Shown here: piece after piece, positions 7,769-15,588 of the stretch
Numbering within the stretch: position 1 is the stretch's first letter
How the letters are laid out: every line of letters starts with the position of its first letter
Origin: a virus
Reading direction: 5' to 3' (one strand)
Length of the DNA: 30,307 nt
IMG/VR virus record: IMGVR_UViG_3300030389_000697
Coordinates: 1 to 30,307 of that record
Notes under the pieces: model-generated
Database searches by the model: none
Told to the model about the DNA's origin: nothing
What the model saw: only the letters and a program-made list of their open reading frames with translations
Position numbers and translations under genes: made by a program

Positions 7769-8418
7769 TGGCTACTCCAAGTTCAGGCGCAATATCTTTA
7801 GATCAAATGAATGTAGAAGCAGGTGGTTCTTCTGGCTCAACTGTTTCTATAAATGATGCACAAATTAGATTTTTAGATTCTAAAAGTGCTAATGCTACAT
7901 CTTCTTTCGATGATTTTTATGGTATTGAAGCAGGCGGTGGAATTATGTCTGTTGGTGGTACTGTTACTCAAACACAAACCACTACTAACTATGTGACTAC
8001 TTTTAGAACAACAACAAACAGAGGATTTTTAGATAGCACTTCAAGTGGTTTTGGAAGCATAACGAATGATACTTTTTCAAATTTTTTAGGTGGTAATGAA
8101 ATTAATGTCTTTAGAAATTTTTGTCAGAGAACAACCACTTCAGGATCATCAACTATATCTGGGCCTAATTTAAATTTATATGTTAGTTATGGTACAGGCA
8201 CAGCGGCACCGAACACTAATACTTCATTTACAAAAATGTTAATCAATGAAACATCTTTTGATAGGTCTGCTGCTACCTATAGTGTCAATGTATTTTCTCA
8301 ACAAGCTCAATGGGTTTGGGCGCTCACACATACAATCGTTACTTCTACCTCAACTGCTGATCCACCATTTCCAGCTGTAACAGATCCAGAAACTACTGTG
8401 CCTTACGTTTTTATATAA
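7768..8418 (+). CDS. Tail fibre/adhesin-like protein
   Basis: 216 aa. The N-terminal segment (ATPSSGAISLDQMNVEAGGS, then ASSFDDFYG) is a recurring attachment motif of marine phage fibre and adhesin proteins. The rest is Thr/Ser/Gly-rich (TQTQTTTNYVTTFRTTTNRG) with beta propensity and aromatic residues near the end. No enzymatic motif is seen. It is probably a receptor-binding part mounted on the tail, inferred from the N-terminal motif and the position among fibre genes. Confidence 0.6.
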   Translation: MATPSSGAISLDQMNVEAGGSSGSTVSINDAQIRFLDSKSANATSSFDDFYGIEAGGGIMSVGGTVTQTQTTTNYVTTFRTTTNRGFLDSTSSGFGSITNDTFSNFLGGNEINVFRNFCQRTTTSGSSTISGPNLNLYVSYGTGTAAPNTNTSFTKMLINETSFDRSAATYSVNVFSQQAQWVWALTHTIVTSTSTADPPFPAVTDPETTVPYVFI

Positions 8419-8422
8419 AAAC

Positions 8423-9466
8423 ATGAGCGAAATAAAACTAAAAAAAGAATCTATAGAAAGCGAGCTTCCAGGAGTTACGCCAGACATAGATGAAAATAAT
8501 GTGCTTTTTAATAGATTGACTTTTACTGTTAAACACCCAATTAACAAAGGCATACAATATTGGGAACTAAATAAGAATGATAGTAAAAGCCTACTTACAG
8601 AAAAAGAAGATGGCGTGTATGGCAATCAAGAAGATGTAGATTATTTAAAAGATAATTGGTGTGTTGAAGAATATGTATCAGGTTTGAGTTTGGCATGGAG
8701 AATTGCAGAAAAAGAAGTTGATGTTCCAGAGGAATGGTGGGAAGAAGTAAACATTGTTCCTAAAAGAACTGCTATGTACGATGATGTTTTTGTCAATCAA
8801 GAAATTGTAAAAAAAGATTATGCAGTTGGTTGTACTGGAAAATTAAAAACAGAGTACGATGAATTGATAAATAAGATAAAAGAAAAGTTTCCAAATGAAT
8901 ATGATTTTTATAGCAACAAAAACAATATTATTGGCAAGTACCATGACAACCACACTATAAGACCGCCATATAAATCACAAAATACTATTACTGTTTATCA
9001 CATGTATTATCCAAAGTCTTGGATGCAAAAACTTTTAAAAGATTATCAGTGTCCAAATTTTGATTATAAATATTGTTTTTGGTTTGGTTTTAAATACGAT
9101 TTAGATTTAGGCAAAAGATATTTAAAATTGGTAATTAGAGATGACGATAAGACAAGCAATTATCAAGAACACCCAGATTCTTTTATTCCAAGACCACAAT
9201 TACCAGTTTGTAATGAACCTTACTTTGCAAAAATATATTCAGAAGATGGTACAGAAGCAGATGAATATGATGTCTTTTTTTCAACTACGCCAGAAATAAT
9301 GAAGGCATACTGCACAAAAAACGAATTAGACTTTCCTATTCCAGAAAGCAGAGAAGATGACTATATTTGGACTTATGGATTAGTTTATGACAAAAACACT
9401 CTTAAAATAAAACAAGTAAAAGGCTATATTAAAGTGGCGCAAAACATAGATGATTGGTTATGGTAG
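8423..9466 (+). CDS. Unrecognised 347-aa protein in the fibre cluster
   Basis: 347 aa, strongly charged and aromatic (many Trp, Tyr, Asp, Lys), unlike the Thr/Ser/Gly-rich fibre genes around it. Examples are WCVEEYVSGLSLAWRIAEKE and VPEEWWEEVNIVPKR. It has six Cys but no clear metal motif, no signal peptide and no membrane segment. There is no Shine-Dalgarno; TATAAA lies 3 nt before the ATG, 4 nt after the previous stop. It may be an accessory gene inserted in the tail region, with unknown function. Confidence 0.55.
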   Translation: MSEIKLKKESIESELPGVTPDIDENNVLFNRLTFTVKHPINKGIQYWELNKNDSKSLLTEKEDGVYGNQEDVDYLKDNWCVEEYVSGLSLAWRIAEKEVDVPEEWWEEVNIVPKRTAMYDDVFVNQEIVKKDYAVGCTGKLKTEYDELINKIKEKFPNEYDFYSNKNNIIGKYHDNHTIRPPYKSQNTITVYHMYYPKSWMQKLLKDYQCPNFDYKYCFWFGFKYDLDLGKRYLKLVIRDDDKTSNYQEHPDSFIPRPQLPVCNEPYFAKIYSEDGTEADEYDVFFSTTPEIMKAYCTKNELDFPIPESREDDYIWTYGLVYDKNTLKIKQVKGYIKVAQNIDDWLW

Positions 9467-9561
9467 AGTTAGAAATAAAAAAAGCTAACAAAAAATTTTA
9501 TAAAAAATTAGAAAAAGAAAAGGCGTTAAGAAAAGAATTTAAAAAAAAATTTCATAATTAA
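9460..9561 (+). CDS. 33-aa lysine-rich small protein
   Basis: A short frame overlapping the end of the 347-aa gene by 7 nt (ATGGTAG) and ending 2 nt before the next ATG. It exactly fills the gap between two genes. The product is mostly Lys, Glu and Phe, with a single-helix or coiled-coil pattern (MVELEIKKANKKFYKKLEKE). The neat fit supports a real gene, but its length and A-rich composition make chance possible. No function can be given. Confidence 0.4.
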   Translation: MVELEIKKANKKFYKKLEKEKALRKEFKKKFHN

Positions 9562-9563
9562 TC

Positions 9564-10529
9564 ATGCTTGGTTTTAGTGCAATCTCAGAAACTCCAATAT
9601 CTTCATTAGTAAAAGCTGATGGTTCTATCAGTGTTATTCTTACTGGCCAAGTAGGAACAACTTCTGTAGGTTCTTTTACCTTTGTAGGAAAAGCCAATGT
9701 AACTCTTGGATCTCAATTAGGAACCTCTGCCCTTGGCTCAACTACTGTAGACGCAGAAGCTAATGCAATAGTAACTGGCTTAACAAGCACTAGTTCTTTA
9801 GGAAGTATTGTTACAGATTCGGAGGCTAACGTTACTCCAGCTGGACAAACAGGAACAGGAGCAATATCAGGTGTTGGTGTAAACGCTAGCGCTATAGCTG
9901 TTTTACCTACTTTATTAGGAAATGTAGGTTCTGTTAGTGTTAGCATAAATGCAGCAGCCAATGTTTCTATTCCAGCTGCAGATGAGGCGGATGGTGAATT
10001 AGGGACTTTAACAATTCAAGCTGAAGCAATAGTTAGCCCAACAACTCAATTAGCGACAAGCGCTTTAGGCACTGTTACGATAGAAGCAAAAGCCAACGTA
10101 AACGCTACTGGTCAAATTGGCACATCTGCTTTAGGAACTGTTCTGCAAAATGCAGCGGCTAATCTAACGTTAACTGGCCAAGCTGGAACTGTAGGTTTAG
10201 GCACAGTAACTCAAAGATCTTCAAACCGTGTAAGCATTAACGGATTAAGTTCTACCACAAACATTGGTACGCTTACTTTTATAGGTAAGGCGAATGTAAT
10301 TCCTAACGGCCAAGTTGGTACCTCTGGAGAATTTCAAGTATTAGTCTGGGGAGAAGTAGATGAAAGTCAAAATTCTAATTTTGGTCAAATCTCTACTACA
10401 CAAACACCTAGTTATTCAAATATAAACAACGATCAAGAATCAAGCTTTAGCGAAATAACAGATACACAAACATCAAGCTTTAGCGAAATAACAAATACAC
10501 AATCTCCAGACTGGGAAGATGTGGCTTAA
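9564..10529 (+). CDS. Repeat-rich tail fibre protein
   Basis: 321 aa. Residues about 25-255 are imperfect repeats of about 25 residues with core TGQ(x)GTSALGTV(x)xxAxANV, a pattern expected for stacked beta strands in a fibre shaft. The C-terminal tail has short Gln/Ser repeats (SSFSEIT(D/N)TQ) and ends SPDWEDVA. Such Gln/Ser/Trp tails are common at the ends of marine phage fibre proteins. There is almost no Cys, Lys or Arg. A tail fibre or tail-tip role is likely. Repeats allow length change by recombination. Confidence 0.7.
   Translation: MLGFSAISETPISSLVKADGSISVILTGQVGTTSVGSFTFVGKANVTLGSQLGTSALGSTTVDAEANAIVTGLTSTSSLGSIVTDSEANVTPAGQTGTGAISGVGVNASAIAVLPTLLGNVGSVSVSINAAANVSIPAADEADGELGTLTIQAEAIVSPTTQLATSALGTVTIEAKANVNATGQIGTSALGTVLQNAAANLTLTGQAGTVGLGTVTQRSSNRVSINGLSSTTNIGTLTFIGKANVIPNGQVGTSGEFQVLVWGEVDESQNSNFGQISTTQTPSYSNINNDQESSFSEITDTQTSSFSEITNTQSPDWEDVA
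10439..10504 (+). repeat. Two tandem 33-bp units inside the fibre gene
   Basis: Units 10439-10471 and 10472-10504 each begin ATCAAGCTTTAGCGAAATAA and differ at about two positions. Each encodes 11 residues (SSFSEITDTQT type). The near-identity at DNA level, also at silent sites, points to a recent duplication within the gene. Confidence 0.85.
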
Positions 10530-10534
10530 TAGTG

Positions 10535-10557
10535 ATAATTTAATTATAATTTAACGA
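10535..10557 (+). promoter_or_regulatory. Promoter-like site with AT palindrome before the collar gene
   Basis: The 13-bp palindrome ATAATTTAATTAT (10535-10547) is identical to the one at 3985-3997. It overlaps TATAAT at 10545-10550, 16 nt before the ATG at 10567, with an SD-like CGAGG between. A start about 7 nt after the -10 would give a leader of about 10 nt. The -35 region is weak (TGGCTT at 10522-10527). It lies in one of the few intergenic gaps of the tail region. Confidence 0.45.
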
Positions 10558-10566
10558 GGTAAAAAC

Positions 10567-11742
10567 ATGGCAAGTACGTTTGATAATAATCTCAGACTTA
10601 GAGAAATGGGAACTGGTGATGAATCAGGTACTTGGGGTGCTCGTACTAATGAAAATTTAGAATTAATAGCAGAAGCTTTCTCTTATCAAACGGAAGCTAC
10701 TTTTAGTTCTGATGCTAATGCAACAGCGACTATAGCTGATGGCTCCACTGATAAATACAGAGCGATGTATGTAAAAGTTACCTCTGGAGTGAGTTTAACA
10801 GCTACCAGGACCTTAACGATAGCTCCTAACACAGTTTCCAAAATGTTTATTATTGAAAATGCTACATCTGGCTCTCAATCTATAAGCATAGCACAAGGCT
10901 CAGGAGGGGCTATAACAATACCAAACGGTAATAGTAAAGTAATCTTTACTGAAGGAACTGGTTCTGGATCAGGCGTAATAGATGGTTTTTCTAAAATTGA
11001 TTTAGGATCTAATGCCAAAATATCAAACAAAGAAATTGTTTCAATAGACGGGACTCAAACTTTAACCAATAAATCCATAGACTCTGACAATAATACAATT
11101 ACAAATATTGTAAATGCAGATATAAAATCTAGCGCTGGTCTTGAGTTTAGTAAGATGGAAAATTTAACTGCTTCAAGAGCTTTAGTTTCAGACTCTAATG
11201 GAGATGTTTCGGTAAGCGCTGTTACCGCAACAGAATTAGGTTATTTAGACGGAGTTACTTCTGCGATACAAACGCAGTTAAATAATATTGCGGATATTGC
11301 TCATCCAATAGGATCAATTTTTCAAACGGTGCATAATTATGCTGATTCAGCAGCAGTGGTTGCTGCGATAGGTGGCACAACATGGGTACGTTTTGCTGAA
11401 GGAAAAGTTATGGTTGGTTATGATGCAAGCGACACAGATTTTGATACCTCTGAAGAAACGGGAGGTGCAAAAACACATACACTAACTGAAGCGGAATTAC
11501 CTGCTCACAGACACTTTTTATTTAGGAATGTAGGAGTTGGAAATATTGGAGATACCACAGCTAGTCTTTCAGCAGCACATTTTTATGCTGATGGGTCACA
11601 AAGCTATAGAATTAGAAAATCTTCAGCCACAAACGCATTTCTTGAGCCAGATATAACTTTATCAGGTCAAACAGGTAGTGGTTCTGCTCATAATAATTTA
11701 CAACCGTATGTGGTTGTATACATGTGGAAACGAACAGCATAG
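10567..11742 (+). CDS. Tail fibre/collar protein with gp12-like C-terminus
   Basis: 391 aa. The N-terminal part (STFDNNLRLREMGTGDESGT) and the middle, with DGTQTLTNKSID and ATELGYLDGVTSAIQTQL, are typical of phage fibre proteins. The C-terminal part has the collar/T4 gp10-gp12-like signature: PIGSIFQTVHNYADSAAVV, then GGAKTHTLTEAELPAHRHF, ending in HNNLQPYVVVYMWKR. The His pairs in PAHRH and AHNN may bind metal within a trimer, as known for gp12-like proteins. It is likely an adhesin of the tail. Confidence 0.8.
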   Translation: MASTFDNNLRLREMGTGDESGTWGARTNENLELIAEAFSYQTEATFSSDANATATIADGSTDKYRAMYVKVTSGVSLTATRTLTIAPNTVSKMFIIENATSGSQSISIAQGSGGAITIPNGNSKVIFTEGTGSGSGVIDGFSKIDLGSNAKISNKEIVSIDGTQTLTNKSIDSDNNTITNIVNADIKSSAGLEFSKMENLTASRALVSDSNGDVSVSAVTATELGYLDGVTSAIQTQLNNIADIAHPIGSIFQTVHNYADSAAVVAAIGGTTWVRFAEGKVMVGYDASDTDFDTSEETGGAKTHTLTEAELPAHRHFLFRNVGVGNIGDTTASLSAAHFYADGSQSYRIRKSSATNAFLEPDITLSGQTGSGSAHNNLQPYVVVYMWKRTA

Positions 11743-11750
11743 AGGTAAAT

Positions 11751-11885
11751 ATGGAAATTTTATTATGGATAATATTTGCAGCTTTAATAAGTAAATTTTT
11801 GTTAAAAGCATTATTTCCTTACGCAAATAAAAATCTAGAAGATAAATTAAAAGAGTATTGGGAAGATTTAAAAAATTATTTTTAA
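11751..11885 (+). CDS. 44-aa single-TM small membrane protein
   Basis: A short frame with AGAGG 6 nt upstream and 8 nt after the collar gene. The N-terminal residues MEILLWIIFAALISKFLLKA form one membrane helix, followed by a charged, Lys/Glu-rich amphipathic tail ending KNYF. It is followed by two further small membrane proteins, so this locus may hold lysis (holin/spanin-like) or membrane-targeted functions. The ribosome-binding site and exact fit in the gap support the call. Confidence 0.6.
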   Translation: MEILLWIIFAALISKFLLKALFPYANKNLEDKLKEYWEDLKNYF

Positions 11886-11896
11886 TTTAGATTGCA

Positions 11897-12247
11897 GTGG
11901 ACGATCTAGTTAAAATAATTAACGAAGTAGGATTCCCAATAGCAGCAACTTTAGGTTTAGGTTTTTTTCTCTGGAAACTTTTAAATAAAATCATTAATGG
12001 CATGGAACAAAAGATAGATGTAGTTGATGACAAAATAAATGAAAGCATGGCAGCCATGGAAAAAAGACTAGATTCTAAATTAGACTCACAAATGGGTATA
12101 TTAGTTCAGCTAATAGATCGAGTTAGATCTGTAGACAATGAAATAATAAGACAAGATGTTTTATTAAAAACTTTATTAAATGCGCCAGAACTAATAGAGC
12201 CTGATAAATTATCTAAATCTGAAAGAAGTGACAAACGTAAAGATTGA
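11897..12247 (+). CDS. Holin-like TM plus coiled-coil protein
   Basis: 116 aa from a GTG start, 11 nt after the previous stop. DLVKIINEVGFPIAATLGLG then FFLWKLLNKI form an N-terminal membrane helix, resembling YvrJ/BhlA-type holin-like peptides. The following 60 residues are a charged coiled coil (Glu, Asp, Lys, Met), ending in a basic tail. The start is inferred from the start of the conserved helix; no strong SD is seen. A role in lysis is possible but is not shown by sequence alone. Confidence 0.55.
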   Translation: MDDLVKIINEVGFPIAATLGLGFFLWKLLNKIINGMEQKIDVVDDKINESMAAMEKRLDSKLDSQMGILVQLIDRVRSVDNEIIRQDVLLKTLLNAPELIEPDKLSKSERSDKRKD

Positions 12248-12275
12248 TATAAAATGTAATGAAATATAAAAAAAC

Positions 12276-12485
12276 ATGGCAAGAACTACGGTAACAGAAT
12301 TAGATAAAAGACTTAGCTCGCATGAGGCTGCATGTGAACAAAGATGGAAAGAGAACTACAGGCGCTTAGATGCCATTGAACAAGGCATTATTTCAATAAA
12401 CAAAAGCATAAGAAACAGTTTGATTTTTACCATTACTATATTTTTAAGTGTTACAGCTTATTTAGTACAACAAACTCTTTTTTAA
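12276..12485 (+). CDS. XhlA-like small protein with C-terminal TM
   Basis: 69 aa. An N-terminal soluble coiled coil (TVTELDKRLSSHEAACEQRW, RLDAIEQGIISINKSI) is followed by one C-terminal membrane helix (NSLIFTITIFLSVTAYLVQQ). This order matches XhlA/haemolysin-type phage proteins that work with holins. There is no SD; TATAAA lies 5 nt before the ATG (12265-12270), so a leaderless start is possible. It sits next to the previous holin-like gene. Confidence 0.55.
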   Translation: MARTTVTELDKRLSSHEAACEQRWKENYRRLDAIEQGIISINKSIRNSLIFTITIFLSVTAYLVQQTLF

Positions 12486-12502
12486 CAAGGCGGGTATTTG
12501 TT

Positions 12503-14392
12503 ATGCCTTATACTAAGATTTTATTTAAACCCGGAATAGATAAAGAGGGAACTAGCCTTACTCAAGAAAATGGTTGGTTTGATGGAAATTTAGTTAGATT
12601 TAGAAAAGGTTTCCCAGAAAAAGTAGGGGGATGGGTAAAAAATAATTCTAATATATTAGAAGGCACCCCTAGGGCGTTACATGACTGGGTTAATTTAGAC
12701 GGAACTGAGTTATTAGGTTTAGGGACTACCTTTAAGTATTATATTCAACAAGGATCTGATTTTAATGACGTCACTCCAATAAGAGATACCACGGCCGCTG
12801 GAGACGCAACTTTTGCTAAAGTTGGCAATGATGACGCTACCATTACAGTTACTGAAAATGGTCATGGAGCACAAATAAATGACTATGTTACTTTTAGTGG
12901 CGCTGTTAGTTTAGGTGGAAATATAACTGCTGCTGTATTAAACCAAGAATATCAAATTGCATCTATTGTAGATGTAAATAGTTTTACCATTGAAGCTAAA
13001 GATACTAGTGGTAATGCAGTTTTAGCTAACTCTTCTGACTCTGGTAATGGCGGTAGCAGCACAGTCGCTGCCTATCAACTTAATGTAGGTTTAGATAATT
13101 ATGTATCTTCTACTGGTTGGGGTGCTGGAACTTGGAGTTCTGGAAGTTATGGTTCAGTAACACCTTTATCAGCAAACAATACTTTAAGATTGTGGACTCA
13201 TGACAATTTTGGAGAGGACCTAATAATAAATCCTAGAGCAGGGTCTATATTTAGATGGGACAATACAAATGGAGTAACTACAAGAGCAGTAGAATTACAA
13301 ACAATTGCTGGCGCTAATTTAGTACCGACTCGTTGTTTACAAGTTTTAACTTCTGATGTTGATAGACATTTAATAGTTTTAGGCTCTGATACTTTAAATG
13401 CTAATGGCACGTCTAGAACTGGAACAATAGATCCTTTGCTGATATCTTTTTCTGATCAAGAAAATTTATTGGAGTTTGAAGCAAAAGCTACTAATACAGC
13501 TGGCTCTATAAGAATATCATCTGGCTCTTTAATTGTTGGTGGTTTAAAAGCAAGACAAGAAATATTGATTTGGACAGATGTATCCATGCACTCAATGCAA
13601 TTTATTGGAGCGCCATTTACATTTGGATTAAATTTAATAAACGACAATGTTGGGTTGATTGGTCCAAAAGCTGTAGTTAATGGAGACAATGGTGTTTATT
13701 GGATGTCGTCTGATGGATTTTATTTTTATAATGGTTCTGTAGCAAAATTGACATGTTCTGTTTTAAATCATGTTTTTGATGATTTAAATTTAGATGAAGT
13801 TTATAAAAACTTTGCTTTTACCAATAGAGAATTTAATGAAGTAGGTTGGTTCTACTGTTCTAAATCATCTTCTGAGCCAGATAAATACGTGGTTTATAAT
13901 TATTTAGAACAAGTTTGGAGCATAGGAGAATTAAGAAGATATTCTTGGATTGATAGAGGAATATTTTCTTTTCCACTAGCTACAGGTGAATCTGATAATA
14001 GTTTTTATTTATACGATCATGAGAGCGGTAACGATGATGATGGCTCGCCAATGGATAATGTTTTTATAGAATCAGGAGATTTTGATTTACAAGATGGTGA
14101 TAAATTTATTTCGCTTAGAGAAATAATTCCAGATATAAGATTTACCGGGAGCAATGGTAATGCAGCCTTAAATGTAGTTTTAAAAACTAGAGATTTCCCT
14201 AATGACACACCTACAGAAAAAGTTAGCTCATCAATCACTAACACAACAAAAAAAATAGATACTAGGGCAAGAGCTCGACAAGCAATTTATAGAATAGAGT
14301 CTGACGATGACAACGACGTGTCGGTAAGAAACGGTATGGAATTTAGATTAGGAGCAACAAGATTTAATTTTAGAGAAGACGGAAGAAGATAG
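12503..14392 (+). CDS. Tail nozzle/P22 gp10-like stabilisation protein
   Basis: 629 aa. It starts YTKILFKPGIDKEGTSLTQ, then WFDGNLVRFRKGFPEKVGGW, which matches the N-terminal pattern of tail nozzle and packaged-DNA stabilisation proteins. The long middle part is beta-rich with repeated aromatic/Gly strands (beta-propeller-like). The C-terminal region contains a conserved-looking LREIIPDIRF and a basic end. In known podoviruses this protein lies below the adaptor and closes the tail tube. It is separated here from the adaptors by the fibre block. Family assignment is by pattern. Confidence 0.7.
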   Translation: MPYTKILFKPGIDKEGTSLTQENGWFDGNLVRFRKGFPEKVGGWVKNNSNILEGTPRALHDWVNLDGTELLGLGTTFKYYIQQGSDFNDVTPIRDTTAAGDATFAKVGNDDATITVTENGHGAQINDYVTFSGAVSLGGNITAAVLNQEYQIASIVDVNSFTIEAKDTSGNAVLANSSDSGNGGSSTVAAYQLNVGLDNYVSSTGWGAGTWSSGSYGSVTPLSANNTLRLWTHDNFGEDLIINPRAGSIFRWDNTNGVTTRAVELQTIAGANLVPTRCLQVLTSDVDRHLIVLGSDTLNANGTSRTGTIDPLLISFSDQENLLEFEAKATNTAGSIRISSGSLIVGGLKARQEILIWTDVSMHSMQFIGAPFTFGLNLINDNVGLIGPKAVVNGDNGVYWMSSDGFYFYNGSVAKLTCSVLNHVFDDLNLDEVYKNFAFTNREFNEVGWFYCSKSSSEPDKYVVYNYLEQVWSIGELRRYSWIDRGIFSFPLATGESDNSFYLYDHESGNDDDGSPMDNVFIESGDFDLQDGDKFISLREIIPDIRFTGSNGNAALNVVLKTRDFPNDTPTEKVSSSITNTTKKIDTRARARQAIYRIESDDDNDVSVRNGMEFRLGATRFNFREDGRR

Positions 14393-14721
14393 TGGCAAAG
14401 TTATTAGAAACTAGATTACCTATCGCTGGTAGCGAAATAACTCCAGATGTTTTTAATAGATTGGTTAGGGTATTAGAATTAAATCTACAAAAGTTTGATC
14501 CAAATGCAACTTTGCAAATAACTACAGAAAAAAAATTAACCACTAAATTTAATCCCGGAGATATAGTTTTTGACACTAGTAAAAGTACTTTAGAATTTTT
14601 TAATGGCGAAGAGTTTGAAATTATATCTGCACAACCAACTGGTTCTTTTGAAGCTAGCGCTTCTGTAGGCCAAGTTTCTGTGAGTGAAGAAGGTTCAATA
14701 TCAATAAAAGTGAGCGTGTAA
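14392..14721 (+). CDS. Small structural protein, GTG start
   Basis: 109 aa; the GTG at 14392 overlaps the last base of the nozzle stop (TAGTG), a normal coupling. The N-terminal helix (LPIAGSEITPDVFNRLVRVL, ELNLQKFDP) is followed by a beta-rich Ser/Val tail (ASVGQVSVSEEGSISIKVSV). It is probably a minor tail or fibre-linked protein. I recognise no exact family. Confidence 0.6.
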   Translation: MAKLLETRLPIAGSEITPDVFNRLVRVLELNLQKFDPNATLQITTEKKLTTKFNPGDIVFDTSKSTLEFFNGEEFEIISAQPTGSFEASASVGQVSVSEEGSISIKVSV

Positions 14722-14723
14722 AA

Positions 14724-15200
14724 ATGAATAAATGGGATAGCGATACTAAATTAAGTCAAAATTTTAAATTAAAAGAATTTGAAAAAAGCTTTGTAGCAAA
14801 AAGAAAAAATATAGATAATTGTGTTCATGATAAAGAAACTTTTAAAAACCTTGAGCGACTATGTAAAAACATCGTTCAACCAATTAGGAATCATTTCAAA
14901 ATTCCTTTTAGTCCTAACAGCGGTTATCGCAGTATCACTCTTAACAGATACATTGGCTCTTCTGATACTAGTCAGCATGTATTAGGTCAAGCAGTAGATT
15001 TAGAAATACCTAGAGTAAATAATCAAAATCTGTTTGATTATGTAAAAAATCAATTAAATTTCGACCAAGTAATTTTAGAATACTATGATGGTGTAAATCC
15101 AAGCAGTGGTTGGGTCCATATATCTTATGTATCAGACAAAGATAATAGAAACAGAGCCATGACTTTCGATGGCACACATTATAGAATAGTAGAGGAGTAA
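14724..15200 (+). CDS. Endolysin: M15 zinc D-Ala-D-Ala peptidase
   Basis: 158 aa, the usual length of phage M15_3 endolysins. Residues 66-71 (SGYRSI) and SQHVLGQAVDLE carry the metal ligands His85 and Asp92; SGWVHISY carries the third ligand His132. The family cuts peptide crosslinks of peptidoglycan, acting in the periplasm at the end of infection. No signal peptide is seen, so export probably needs a holin, which is the next gene. The motifs are complete. Confidence 0.88.
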   Translation: MNKWDSDTKLSQNFKLKEFEKSFVAKRKNIDNCVHDKETFKNLERLCKNIVQPIRNHFKIPFSPNSGYRSITLNRYIGSSDTSQHVLGQAVDLEIPRVNNQNLFDYVKNQLNFDQVILEYYDGVNPSSGWVHISYVSDKDNRNRAMTFDGTHYRIVEE

Positions 15201-15204
15201 AATA

Positions 15205-15588
15205 ATGATTGAATCATTAATAAAACCAGTTAGTAATATAGTTGGCAAACTAGTAAAAGATAAAGACTTGCAAGCCAAGTTAGATCATGAGCTAGCTACT
15301 TTGTTTCATCAAGCTAATTTAGCTCAGATAGAAGTAAATAAAATAGAAGCTCAAGGTAAACCTTTTCAAAGAAATTGGCGGCCCTCTGTCGGGTGGATTT
15401 GCAGTTTTGCTTTGGGTTATCACTTTGTACTTGCGCCTATAATTGAGGTTATAATAAAGACTTCTGGCATACAGATAGAGATGCCAGAATTTGATTTTTC
15501 GCAGTTGTCTGCGATTCTCATGGCACTCCTAGGAATGTCTGGACTTAGATCATACGATAAATTGAAAAAGACTGATACGAAAGGATGA
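15205..15588 (+). CDS. Holin of the 3-TM superfamily (GTA/PF11351 type)
   Basis: 127 aa, 4 nt after the endolysin stop. The family signature NWRPSVGWICSFALGYHFVL begins the membrane part, followed by APIIEVIIKTSGI and LSAILMALLGMSGLRSYDKL. There are two clear membrane helices and one weaker one, and the N-terminal 50 residues are charged. Holins of this type form membrane lesions that let the endolysin reach the wall. Family and neighbour agree well. Confidence 0.85.
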   Translation: MIESLIKPVSNIVGKLVKDKDLQAKLDHELATLFHQANLAQIEVNKIEAQGKPFQRNWRPSVGWICSFALGYHFVLAPIIEVIIKTSGIQIEMPEFDFSQLSAILMALLGMSGLRSYDKLKKTDTKG

